Shown here in pieces: positions 38,702 to 46,760 of a stretch of DNA of 46,760 bases. The translations under genes were made by a program, and so were the position numbers. Under the pieces are notes generated by a model, which ran no database searches, was not told where the DNA came from, and saw nothing but the letters and a program-made list of their open reading frames with translations. The DNA is taken from positions 1 to 46,760 of the IMG/VR virus record IMGVR_UViG_3300044960_000508. One strand, given 5' to 3'. The stretch is from a virus. Within the stretch, counting starts at the first letter, position 1; each line of letters starts with the position of its first letter.

Positions 38702-40818
38702 TGCAGTATTCGATTAAGAACGTAACGCTGTCGCCGCCGTGGCTGTTGGACGCGACCAATGACGGAACGTTTGGTTCGTATCCGCAGCGCTCGCGCATTC
38801 TCAGCGTGCAGGACGCGTATGTGCGTGTGCCGCTTTTTTATCGCGGTCTGCGGTATCGCTGCAACGCGTTGTTGAACTTGCCGCGGCACATTTATAAACT
38901 CAAAAACAAAGACACGGACAATCGCGAAGAAGTCGCGTGGATGTTTCCGGTTGACCTCGACTGGCTCTTGTGGCGTGTGCAAGCCTCCATCTTGCTCGCG
39001 GGTGGCGCACCGATTCTAAAGTTGCGAAACGATGCGCGGCGGGCGACGGGCGGTGCGCCACAAGATTTGCAGTGGCTGAATCCGTTCACGGTCTCGGTGC
39101 GGTGGGACCCAGCATCGAAGAAACGCATCTATACGCAGTCTGGGCAGACGTTGGTTGGCGGGGAGACGCGTATCTGGACGGACGACGACATGATTTTTGT
39201 GCGCGAATATGCGCCGCTCGACGATGTCGGTTACGGCGTTGCCGCGGCGACGACGGCGTTCCAGTCCGCGCGGGTGGCGTTTTCCATTCCGCAGATGGCA
39301 GCGCAGTTTTTCGAGAACGGCGCGATGCCGGTCTCGATTTTGTCCGTCGCCTCGCCATTAGACAAAGACGAACAAGAGCGGCTGCAAGGTTTTTTTCAGC
39401 GCGTGATGGGTGGCGTGCGAAATGCGTTTCGGGTGTTGGCGATTTCGGGCGATGTGAAATTTACGACGACGCAGAATCGCATGAAAGACCTCGCGGCGGC
39501 GGAACTGAAGGACGACGCGCGTAAAGACATTGCGCGGGCGCTGGAGATTCCGGTGACTTTGCTCGATTCGGACGAAACGATGGCGACGGCGGAAATTCAC
39601 ATGCGTTCGTTTTATCTCGACACGGTGATTCCGGCGGCAAAGATGATTGCATCGGCGCTGAATCGGGACTGTCTGAACGCGATGGGCTATACGCTCGAAT
39701 TTGCGCCGCAGGAAATGCCGATTTTTCAAGAGGACGAACAGATGCGCGCGAACGCCTACAAACAATATGTGGACGCGGGCATGGACTCGTTCGTCGCGGC
39801 GGCGGTGCTCGGAATTGATATTCCACAAAACATGCAAGAACTCTGGCGCGACTCTATCAATTTTTCGCGGTGGGGAAACGTCATCGAGGCGGCGCGGCAG
39901 AATCTGGTCTTTCGTGACGAGGCGCGGCGCCTGATGGGACTGGAACCGATTGATACGAATCCGGTCTTTGTCGGCGTGAACGTGCGCGTGAATACGAATA
40001 CTCCCGACAATCCGGTCACTGGCGCGCAAATCGGAAGTGAGTCTCTTGCGCGCACGGCAGAAGAAGCCGTCGCGCGGCAGCCCGAAAGACCGCCAGAGCC
40101 GTCAGATTCTTCCGCTGTGGTGATCGGCGATGCGGATGAGCAGCAGTTGCGGGAGGCGGCACGGCAGCAAAAGAACATTGAATACGCGCAGTTTCGGAAA
40201 TGGCAAAAACATCGGCGCAAGTGGGAGAAACGGCACGGTGCTAATGGTGGGTCGGTTGAATTTGATTTCAAACACTTGGACGAATATGAGCAGCGTGCGG
40301 CGCATTATGAATTAGGACTTGCCATCAAAGATGTGCCCGATGACCAGAAACGCCGTGACCTCGCGTTGGTCTTGATTGCGCTCTTGCGCGCGTATGCCGT
40401 CACGCGGGACACGGACGCGCTGCACGCCGGGATTCGCAATGCTCTTTATGACGCGTACGCGCAGACGGGCGCGACGGACGCGGAGATTTCCGCGATGATG
40501 GATGAGCAAGAGACGTATCTGAACGCATTTCTGCTCGCGGTGGCAGCAGGCGAATTGTCGGCGCGGCAAATCGAGCAGCGGGCGCAAATGTATGCGGCGA
40601 GCGTCACCGCGTTGGCGTCGCGGAGTGCGGTGAATCGTGCGGCAGAGACCGACGACCCCGCGTTAACGTGGCGGATGAACCCGAACGCGGAGCACTGCGC
40701 AGACTGTCTTGCTCTGAACGGTCAAACGCGCAAGGCAAGTGAGTGGAAGGCGGCAAACCTGTATCCGGGTTCGTTACAAACGCAGTGCGGACAGAATTGT
40801 CGGTGTTCGTTGGAGTGA
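38701..40818 (+). CDS. Portal protein fused to MuF-like minor head protein
   Basis: The 705-residue product combines two head proteins that are usually separate. Residues 1-430 match the HK97-type portal. A charged linker follows. The last 300 residues match MuF-like minor head proteins, ending in CADCLALNGQTRK and CGQNCRCSLE, the Cys/Pro pattern of that family. The portal forms the packaging channel, and MuF domains can enter the host with the DNA. The ATG at 38701 overlaps the terminase stop (TGATG). Confidence 0.85.
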   Translation: MQYSIKNVTLSPPWLLDATNDGTFGSYPQRSRILSVQDAYVRVPLFYRGLRYRCNALLNLPRHIYKLKNKDTDNREEVAWMFPVDLDWLLWRVQASILLAGGAPILKLRNDARRATGGAPQDLQWLNPFTVSVRWDPASKKRIYTQSGQTLVGGETRIWTDDDMIFVREYAPLDDVGYGVAAATTAFQSARVAFSIPQMAAQFFENGAMPVSILSVASPLDKDEQERLQGFFQRVMGGVRNAFRVLAISGDVKFTTTQNRMKDLAAAELKDDARKDIARALEIPVTLLDSDETMATAEIHMRSFYLDTVIPAAKMIASALNRDCLNAMGYTLEFAPQEMPIFQEDEQMRANAYKQYVDAGMDSFVAAAVLGIDIPQNMQELWRDSINFSRWGNVIEAARQNLVFRDEARRLMGLEPIDTNPVFVGVNVRVNTNTPDNPVTGAQIGSESLARTAEEAVARQPERPPEPSDSSAVVIGDADEQQLREAARQQKNIEYAQFRKWQKHRRKWEKRHGANGGSVEFDFKHLDEYEQRAAHYELGLAIKDVPDDQKRRDLALVLIALLRAYAVTRDTDALHAGIRNALYDAYAQTGATDAEISAMMDEQETYLNAFLLAVAAGELSARQIEQRAQMYAASVTALASRSAVNRAAETDDPALTWRMNPNAEHCADCLALNGQTRKASEWKAANLYPGSLQTQCGQNCRCSLE

Positions 40819-40819
40819 C

Positions 40820-40984
40820 ATGAGCGCCGAAGACCGAATTTTTTGGATGACGATACGGCAGGCGTTGCTCTTGATACTGGATGCGGTAGAGCGGCGTCTG
40901 GAGATTTCGCCGCGCACATCGGAACTGCGAAAAGCGCGTCACGCATTGAGCGTGGCAGCGGAACACGATACCGTCGCGGCATAG
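40820..40984 (+). CDS. Hypothetical protein, 54 residues
   Basis: It starts next to the portal stop (GACATGAG). The product is helical with a hydrophobic patch (IRQALLLILDAVERRLE). It may be a small assembly or scaffold-related protein. No family recognised. Confidence 0.5.
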   Translation: MSAEDRIFWMTIRQALLLILDAVERRLEISPRTSELRKARHALSVAAEHDTVAA

Positions 40985-41374
40985 ATTAAAACACTGAAAT
41001 CTTTATCTAGAAAATGAATTAGAACAAGAAAAACGTTAACTAAATAGAACTGCAAAATGATTGCAAAAGAAATGCCTCACTTGATGGTTCAATTGAATTT
41101 TGTGACCGAAATGTCCAGCGTGTGGGTGCGGTTTGCCCGACAAGGACGGTCAAATGTCGTACTGTCAACTTACTGTTGACGTAATTCAATCTATTTGCCG
41201 GAATTGGGCGCAAACTTTGTTGCATTCTTTTTGCAGTCTTATTTAGTCTCGGAATTCTTTTTACAATCGCATAAGGGCAGTCTCGAACGAGAACGCCGCA
41301 ATTTTTTCGGCAGTCACACCGTGAACGCCGCGAGAATTGCGGCGTTTTTTATTTCCGTCATGAGCGGAGGACGT
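40985..41374 (+). other. 390-base AT-rich gap before the capsid gene
   Basis: The gap is much more AT-rich than the head genes around it. A frame is open from 41195 in phase with the capsid gene, but it lacks a good start and reads unlikely protein. A small dyad GTCAAC/GTTGAC is at 41164-41180. The right part holds a terminator-like hairpin. I see no clear promoter. Confidence 0.5.
41292..41350 (+). terminator. Terminator-like hairpin with two competing left arms
   Basis: AACGCCGC (41324-41331) and GCGGCGTT (41339-41346) form an 8-bp stem followed by a run of T. An upstream AACGCCGCAATT (41292-41303) can instead pair with the right arm over 12 bp. The structure ends 25 bases before the capsid start. 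Confidence 0.7.
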
Positions 41375-43711
41375 ATGGACGAAATCAAAGTGGGGGCGCG
41401 GCACAACGCGCAAGATATGCAGTTGATTCAACAAATCCACGACAACGCGGAGGCACTCGGCGCGGTCAATCGAGAAGAGGCAGAGGAAGAACAAGCCGAG
41501 ACCATGGCGCCGATGTGGAATCAAGAAGAAGAGAATCCACAGCCCCGCGCGGTCACGATGAATATGACGATGGCGCGGGCGCAGTCCTACACCGTGCCGA
41601 CAGACACGCTCGCCGGCAAGGCGATTTCTCGTCGTGAGGATGTGAATCCAAAGGAAGGTGAGCGCGAATACGGCGACGAACGATTTGCCGATTCCACAAA
41701 CAACAAATATCCGCTCACAGAGAACGGCGCACTCAGCGAAGAACGAATTCGCGCGGCATGGAATTACATTCACCAAGAGCGCAACCGGAGCAAATATTCC
41801 GCGAGCGAAGTAGCGGAGATTGAAAAACGCATCATCGCCGCGTGGAAGGAAAAGATTGACAAGAGTGGCCCGCCTGCTGCCGAATCGAAAACGGAAACTG
41901 CTGATGGGACGCTCATCAACTTTGGCGGTGCGGTTAAAGCACTCTCGGACAATGAAATCGAAGGGTATCTGGTTCGTTTTGGCAGCGAGACCGAACCGGA
42001 CATTTCCGCGTTCCGCGATTGGTTTCATCCGCAGACCTATTTTGGCAAACGAATGGGGGCAGGCACGGATGTGACATTCAATCACGGTATTCCGCTGCGC
42101 CCCGACTTGGACTGGGCGAGTGACCGACCGATTGGCGAAATCAAATCGGTCACGGCGGACCAATACGGACTTTTGGCGCGCGCCATCATCGAAGCGGACG
42201 AAGAATACCGCAAGGTGATTATGCAGATGGTGCGCGAAGGTAGATTGAAATGGTCGAGCGGTGCGGCGTCGCATCTCGTGAAACGAACCGCGCTGCCGAA
42301 CGGCACGCACCGCATTGACCAATGGATTATTGCAGAAGGCGCGCTCACGCCGACGCCGGCGGAGCCGCGTTTGCCCGCGATTGTCGGGCTCAAAACATTT
42401 TTGGATTGGACAACTCGCCCGATGCAGGAAGGTTCGGTGGGTGCCGAAACCTCCGCCGCGAACACGGAAACGCACACGGCAAGTTCCGAAATCAAAACAG
42501 GAATCACAGCGGAGGAAACAGACATGACTCAAGAACAATATGAGGCTCTGCTCGCGGCAGTGAACAAGCAGAGCGAAGAACTCGCGGCGGTCAAAGCCGC
42601 GTGGAACGCACCGCCGGGCAATGCCGGGGCGCCGGCGGTCTCGGCAGTCGCGCAAAATGCCGCGCCCGCGTTCAACAAAATCCCGCGCGGCGATGACGCG
42701 TTCAAGGCGTTTGATTGGTATCTCAAGTCCGGCGATGCCAGCGGCATTCGCACTGGCGAGGCGTATGAGGAAATGCAGCGAATGCGTCACGCCGACGCAC
42801 TCAAGACCACCTACTCACTCTTGGAAGGCACGCAGTATCAAGGGCAAGAGGCAGTGCCAACCGAAGTGTTGAACCGCATCGTCGAACGCCGTGACCCGCT
42901 CTCGGTGCTGCGCGCAGCAGGTGCGCAAGTGCAGCCCGCCGGCAGCAACTCTCTGGTCGTTCCAATTGAAAAGGCGTCGCCGGAAGTGTTCGTCATCACG
43001 GCGGAAGGCAATGCAATGGACCAGACGACCGTGCAGCCGTTAGACAAACTCACCGCGACGGTCTATATGTTCACGCGCACCGTTCCGATTTCGATTCAAC
43101 TGCTCGAAGACTCGCTTGCGCCCATTGAACCGTGGTGGTCGCGTCGGCTCGCGCGTGCGTGGGCGCTCACCGAGAACAAGTATTTTTGCACCGGCACCGG
43201 TTCTGGGCAGCCGCAGGGTCTCATCACGGGCGGCACGAGCGCCTTTACCAGCGCCTCTGGTCTTGCCTTGTCGGCGGCGGAAGTCGTGAAATTGTATTAC
43301 AGTCTCGCGGCGGAATACCGCGACAACATCGCGTGGGGCATGAGCGGCGCGACGGAAGCGACGATTCGTCAACTCAACGGCACGGCGTTCTTCCCGTTTC
43401 AAGGGAACGGCGGCTACAACGGCGGCGTCGGCGTTGGCGGTCTCGCGCAAGGCACTGGTTGGTTGGTGGACGCGCGTTCGCGCGTGTTCAATGTGGCGGA
43501 CTTTGCATCTATCGGCGTCAACAACAAACCAGTCACCGTGTTCAACGCGGAGGCGGGTTACATGATTGTCGAGCGCAAAGGGCTGACCGTGTTCCGCGAC
43601 CCGTATACGCTCGCGGCGAACGGCGAAGTGAACATTATCGCGTATTTCCGCGAAACTGGCGGCGTGGTCAATCCGTTAGCGGTTCAGTACGTGACGATGG
43701 CATCGGCGTAA
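41375..43711 (+). CDS. Prohead protease fused to HK97-type major capsid protein
   Basis: GGAGG lies four bases before the ATG at 41375. The 778-residue product has three parts. Residues 1-185 are a polar region with LSEERIRAAWNYIHQERN. Residues 190-330 are an S78-type protease (GYLVRFGSETEPDIS, VTFNHGIPL with the likely His, SSGAASHLV with the likely Ser). After a scaffold-like helical linker (about 375-435), residues 440-778 are an HK97-fold capsid protein (RRDPLSVLRAAGAQV, TVPISIQLLEDS, GTGSGQPQGLI). The protease would release the mature capsid during head maturation. Confidence 0.88.
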   Translation: MDEIKVGARHNAQDMQLIQQIHDNAEALGAVNREEAEEEQAETMAPMWNQEEENPQPRAVTMNMTMARAQSYTVPTDTLAGKAISRREDVNPKEGEREYGDERFADSTNNKYPLTENGALSEERIRAAWNYIHQERNRSKYSASEVAEIEKRIIAAWKEKIDKSGPPAAESKTETADGTLINFGGAVKALSDNEIEGYLVRFGSETEPDISAFRDWFHPQTYFGKRMGAGTDVTFNHGIPLRPDLDWASDRPIGEIKSVTADQYGLLARAIIEADEEYRKVIMQMVREGRLKWSSGAASHLVKRTALPNGTHRIDQWIIAEGALTPTPAEPRLPAIVGLKTFLDWTTRPMQEGSVGAETSAANTETHTASSEIKTGITAEETDMTQEQYEALLAAVNKQSEELAAVKAAWNAPPGNAGAPAVSAVAQNAAPAFNKIPRGDDAFKAFDWYLKSGDASGIRTGEAYEEMQRMRHADALKTTYSLLEGTQYQGQEAVPTEVLNRIVERRDPLSVLRAAGAQVQPAGSNSLVVPIEKASPEVFVITAEGNAMDQTTVQPLDKLTATVYMFTRTVPISIQLLEDSLAPIEPWWSRRLARAWALTENKYFCTGTGSGQPQGLITGGTSAFTSASGLALSAAEVVKLYYSLAAEYRDNIAWGMSGATEATIRQLNGTAFFPFQGNGGYNGGVGVGGLAQGTGWLVDARSRVFNVADFASIGVNNKPVTVFNAEAGYMIVERKGLTVFRDPYTLAANGEVNIIAYFRETGGVVNPLAVQYVTMASA

Positions 43712-43814
43712 GTTTGCACGAGAGGGATTTCGGTTTCCTCCTTTCCCGAAATTCCTCTCCCGCGCGGCGGGACGGTGTCCTCCCTCTTGCTGTTCCGCCG
43801 CGCGGCACTCGACG

Positions 43815-44351
43815 ATGAATCCGTTTTTTTCAATTGTCACACGCACGATTCCCGAACGTGCGGCATTGTTAGAACGCTGCCGCGCATCGGTCTCGGAACA
43901 AACGTGCAAAGAGGTGGAACATCTCATCATCGTGGACAGGACACGGCGCGGCGTCGCGTACGCGCAAACGTTCATGCACCATGTCGAGCCGCGCGGGCAA
44001 TATGTATTCGTTTTGGACGATGATGATTATTTGTCCGCGTATGACGCGCTGGAACGTTTGCGTGAGCAACTGCGCAAAACGCTGCCGCAGGTCGCGGTGG
44101 TGAAGGTTGCCCATGCGCTATTTGGCGAAATGCCGCGCAGCGCGTGGGGCGAAATGCCGCGCGAGGGGGAAATTACGGTCTCAAACGTGGTCGTCACACG
44201 CAAGGTGTTCTATGCCACGCGCGGCGCGTTCGCAGAAAAATATGCGGGCGATTATTCATGGATTCAAACCTTGTTCGAGGCATACAAACCACAGTGGTTC
44301 GACCTCGAACTCGTGACGGTGGACGCCATGCGAAATGGCGCTGCCGCGTAA
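43815..44351 (+). CDS. Glycosyltransferase family 2-like protein, 178 residues
   Basis: The product starts FFSIVTRTIPERAALLERC, a GT-A nucleotide-binding start, followed by HLIIVDRTRRG and YVFVLDDDDYLSA with the DxD metal-binding motif. It lies in the head operon immediately after the capsid gene. It could glycosylate the capsid or another virion protein. No membrane helix is visible. It is shorter than cellular GT2 enzymes, probably a minimal catalytic domain. Confidence 0.75.
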   Translation: MNPFFSIVTRTIPERAALLERCRASVSEQTCKEVEHLIIVDRTRRGVAYAQTFMHHVEPRGQYVFVLDDDDYLSAYDALERLREQLRKTLPQVAVVKVAHALFGEMPRSAWGEMPREGEITVSNVVVTRKVFYATRGAFAEKYAGDYSWIQTLFEAYKPQWFDLELVTVDAMRNGAAA

Positions 44352-44374
44352 ATTCAATCCGACGAGGAACAAAA

Positions 44375-44599
44375 ATGCCAAAAACAGTCAAAGTGATGGG
44401 AACGGAAGCGTGCGGCGGGACGTGGGGCAATCTGCATCAAGGGCAGGTTGCCGAATTGGACGCCTCTGTCGCCGAATCTCTGGTCAATGCGGGGTGGGCG
44501 GTTCACGTGGACGACAAAAACAAACCCGTGCTCGACCGGCGGGCGCGTCAGGCGATGGCAGGGAAGGTCGTCTTGATTGAGCCGCCAGCGGAGGGCTAG
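44375..44599 (+). CDS. Small head-associated protein, 74 residues
   Basis: GAGGAAC precedes the ATG at 44375. The product looks like a small beta-barrel (GGTWGNLHQGQVAELD, VNAGWAVHV), as in phage head-decoration or completion proteins. It sits between the two glycosyltransferases. Its end overlaps the GTG of the next gene. Confidence 0.5.
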   Translation: MPKTVKVMGTEACGGTWGNLHQGQVAELDASVAESLVNAGWAVHVDDKNKPVLDRRARQAMAGKVVLIEPPAEG

Positions 44600-45228
44600 T
44601 GCGCCGCGCCTTGTGGTTCACGCCGATTCGTGACCACGGTCCGCGCTCGGAGACCATGACGGCGATTCTGGCGCAGGACTATGACGCGTCCGAATTCGCG
44701 GTGGACATGGTGCTCACACGCAACAATCCACACGCGTACGCGGAGATATACCGCAACGTGCAAGACGCGTACAACCACATGGCGGACATAGCGCGGCATG
44801 GCAAATACGACGTGATTTGGATTGTCGAAGAGGACATTGTGCCACCGCCCGAAACGTTTGCGAGTTTGGTGGACATGCTCGACGCTGGCGCAGATTTGGC
44901 ATCTGCCATTTACGAACTGCGTCACGGCGCACGCAAACCGAACCTGTTTCGCTATGACAATCCACAGGAACTCGGTCAGGGATTGGAGTGGAAGGACTTG
45001 GATGGATTGAGCGGAAATGTGCTGCGTGTATCCGGCGCGTGCATGGGTTGTATCGCCATGAAACCGGTGGCGCTCGAATTTGATTTTGTGCTCGCCGAAC
45101 CGCGTGCGCCCGATATGGCATGGATGAAACGAAACTTGCGGCGCGGGTTGATTACGCTCGCGCGATTGGATTTGCGCTGTGCGCACATTGACATAGACGG
45201 CACCGTTCTCACGGGAGGCAGTGCATGA
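44599..45228 (+). CDS. Glycosyltransferase-like protein, 209 residues
   Basis: The product has a GT-A-like start (FTPIRDHGPRSETMTAILAQ) and YDVIWIVEEDIVPPPETF, an acidic metal-binding motif as in Anp1/GT62-type enzymes. It continues with GACMGCIAMKP and an aromatic core. It is distinct in sequence from the enzyme at 43815. Its gene overlaps the head connector gene by four bases. It may act on virion proteins. Confidence 0.65.
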   Translation: MRRALWFTPIRDHGPRSETMTAILAQDYDASEFAVDMVLTRNNPHAYAEIYRNVQDAYNHMADIARHGKYDVIWIVEEDIVPPPETFASLVDMLDAGADLASAIYELRHGARKPNLFRYDNPQELGQGLEWKDLDGLSGNVLRVSGACMGCIAMKPVALEFDFVLAEPRAPDMAWMKRNLRRGLITLARLDLRCAHIDIDGTVLTGGSA

Positions 45229-45812
45229 GTTACGTTACGGTCACAGAACTGCGCGATTTCATGGACCCGCAGGGGGCGCCTGACTCGTCACGCGATGCGT
45301 TGCTCGCGGTGTTACTGGAAACCGCTTCGCAGCAGATTGACCGCATTTGCCGGCGCACGTTTACAACCGGCACGGCGGGCGAAGTGCGCTACTACACTGC
45401 GACGGACCGGGGACGCGTCGAGATTGACGATGCCATCGCGATTACGGAAATCGCGACGGATGACAACATGGACCGCACTTACTCTACCGTATGGTCGAAT
45501 ACAGATTACGAACTCGCGCCGCGCAATGCCCTCGCGCGTAATCGTCCCTACACATGGATTCAGATTACGCCGAACGGGAATTCCATGTTTCCGTTCTGGC
45601 GCGATTCGGTGCGAGTCAAAGGCACGTTTGGCTGGAGTACCGTTCCGGCAGAAGTGACGACAGCGTGCAAAATCTTGGCGTATCGTTTGTTTCGGCGGCA
45701 GGACACACCGAACGGGATTTTGGACAATCCCGCGACCTTGCAAATGCGGGCACTCCCGGAGAATGACCCGGATGTGGTCAATCTCTTGAGCGCCTACATC
45801 AAATACAACTAA
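45225..45812 (+). CDS. Head-tail connector protein (gp6-like)
   Basis: The 195-residue product starts YVTVTELRDFMDPQGAPDSS and has TASQQIDRICRRTF, the pattern of HK97 gp6-like connectors that form a ring on the portal. The aromatic tail (GWSTVPAEVTTACKILAYRL) also fits. It begins in the stop of the glycosyltransferase gene. Confidence 0.75.
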   Translation: MSYVTVTELRDFMDPQGAPDSSRDALLAVLLETASQQIDRICRRTFTTGTAGEVRYYTATDRGRVEIDDAIAITEIATDDNMDRTYSTVWSNTDYELAPRNALARNRPYTWIQITPNGNSMFPFWRDSVRVKGTFGWSTVPAEVTTACKILAYRLFRRQDTPNGILDNPATLQMRALPENDPDVVNLLSAYIKYN

Positions 45813-46270
45813 TGTCTGCCAACAGCACTAACCGCGCCGACGTGCGCGCGGAAATCCTGACGAATCTCACGACCTATTTGAGTCGCGCGAATCTCTCCGC
45901 GTCGGATATTGGTTACGACGCGGGCGCGTTTCAGAATCGGAACGTCGTCGTGCTGCTGCGGGATGCGGGCAGTGAGAGGACGAATCGGTTTCTCGGCGCA
46001 GTGCCGGCGGATGTATGGTTTTATTACGCGGTAGAGGTCTATGTCGCGTTGGCGGAGCCGGCACCGCTTGTATGGACGAATGAACGCGTAGAGAACCAAT
46101 TAGCCGAAATCGAAAAATACATTTCCGATTTTTTGACCGACGCGATGCGCGGCACACATTACGACAAAATCGAACACGCCGCGCGCACGACGATTCGGAG
46201 CGCGGTCATTCAATCGCGGCGGTTTCGGGTGGAATCTATTCCGATTCGGGCGCGGAGGATACAAGGATGA
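45812..46270 (+). CDS. Putative tail terminator/completion protein, 152 residues
   Basis: The product is alpha/beta with VRAEILTNLTTYLSRAN at the start and a central VPADVWFYYAVEVYVAL strand. Size and position between the connector and the tail tube match tail terminator or tail-to-head joining proteins. It is coupled to both neighbours by start/stop overlaps. Confidence 0.55.
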   Translation: MSANSTNRADVRAEILTNLTTYLSRANLSASDIGYDAGAFQNRNVVVLLRDAGSERTNRFLGAVPADVWFYYAVEVYVALAEPAPLVWTNERVENQLAEIEKYISDFLTDAMRGTHYDKIEHAARTTIRSAVIQSRRFRVESIPIRARRIQG

Positions 46271-46485
46271 AGGACTTTACAATTGCCGCGCGTTATCTCG
46301 CGCACGGTGCATTTGTGCACGGCGTGCCGGCGCGGCATCTAACGTGGGAAGAATGGGATGCGCTCACCGCCGCACAGCGAGAGGAAGTTATTGCCTCGCA
46401 GTTGTATGAATTGAGCGCACAAGCACGCGTGGAGGAAAATCTGTCGGAACAAACGCCGGTCACGAATGCGGAGGAAGAATCATGA
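46267..46485 (+). CDS. Hypothetical neck-region protein, 72 residues
   Basis: It starts in the previous stop (ATGA). The product has LTWEEWDALTAAQREEVIAS and an acidic end. It is probably structural or an assembly factor by position. Its last bases overlap the tail tube start. Confidence 0.5.
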   Translation: MKDFTIAARYLAHGAFVHGVPARHLTWEEWDALTAAQREEVIASQLYELSAQARVEENLSEQTPVTNAEEES

Positions 46486-46760
46486 GCGACAAAAATCTAC
46501 TCAAAATACAGGCGGGCAAACAAACTGCCTTTGACACTGCCGTCACAGACACGGTCAAACGCGCCATCATCGAAGACGCCAAATTCACGCCAACAATGGA
46601 CGTGACGCGCATCAAAGAAATGCGCGGCTCGATGGCGCCCGCGTATATCGCGTATCTGAACAAAATCGGCGCTACTTACATGCTGAAGGGCACGGCATCG
46701 TATGAAGATGCGCCGTATGAGTTGGACGCCATGTTCGGCATTGCCACGCCGTTGGGCACG
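46482..46760 (+). CDS. Major tail tube protein, N-terminal part (continues at 1-720)
   Basis: GGAGGAAG lies five bases before the ATG, and the start overlaps the previous stop (ATGA). The first 93 residues are on this side of the junction (SDKNLLKIQAGKQTAFD, then IAYLNKIGATYMLKGTASYE). The frame runs off the right end in phase with base 1 after the 12-base overlap is collapsed. The complete protein is about 328 residues. Confidence 0.72.
   Translation, partial: MSDKNLLKIQAGKQTAFDTAVTDTVKRAIIEDAKFTPTMDVTRIKEMRGSMAPAYIAYLNKIGATYMLKGTASYEDAPYELDAMFGIATPLGT

Noticed and set aside
1-46760. tRNA genes and CRISPR arrays
   Set aside because: Reading both strands I found no cloverleaf with a proper T-arm and no series of regularly spaced repeats. 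The repeats seen are only two-copy or inverted.

Overview
The window looks like the complete genome of a temperate, long-tailed (siphovirus-type) bacteriophage, opened at an arbitrary point. The last 12 bases repeat the first 12, and one gene, the tail tube gene, runs off the right end and continues at the left end in the same frame. The molecule is therefore about 46,748 bp in circular form. Strong Shine-Dalgarno sites, sigma70-like promoters and overlapping start/stop codons point to a bacterial host. The host itself cannot be named from sequence alone. The HK97-type head genes, tail chaperone frameshift, tape measure, serine integrase and repressor make the phage identity secure.

Layout in circular order. 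Head genes: small terminase (36907), large terminase (37385), portal fused to a MuF-like domain (38701), prohead protease fused to the major capsid protein (41375), two glycosyltransferases (43815, 44599), and connector/neck genes (45225-46485). Tail genes: tail tube (46482, across the junction to 720), a neck/tail protein (717), tail assembly chaperones with a -1 frameshift (1244-1884), tape measure (3246-5636), distal tail and baseplate proteins (5766-8427), a very large LamG/carbohydrate-binding tail protein (8420), and accessory tail, adhesin, glycoside hydrolase and membrane proteins up to 18482. A reverse-strand cassette (DUF4177-like protein plus HNH endonuclease) interrupts the tail operon at 1876-3200.

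The lysogeny module (18482-20628) lies on the reverse strand. It holds a Cro/C1-type repressor, a large serine integrase, a 54-bp near-palindrome that looks like attP, and a candidate small RNA ending at an intrinsic terminator. A divergent promoter pair with overlapping -35 boxes separates it from the forward early operon. The early operon (20649-31529) carries many small genes, an adenine/cytosine DNA methyltransferase overlapping a PD-(D/E)XK-type nuclease candidate, a primase-polymerase domain protein, a replication initiator-like protein, a DnaB-type helicase, and GIY-YIG and HNH endonucleases.

The accessory region (31526-36839) is the most unusual part. A reverse-strand run (34823 to 32431) includes a possible DUF1874-like (AcrIII-1 ring nuclease type) protein directly overlapping a MazG-like pyrophosphatase candidate, and an excisionase-like DNA-binding protein. 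Two genes in this run share a duplicated leader. A ParB-like gene and a radical SAM gene meet tail to tail and both appear truncated at the joint. The leader of the HNH gene, with a copy of its ribosome-binding region and a matching anti-sequence, and the small-RNA candidate are the most interesting non-coding signals.
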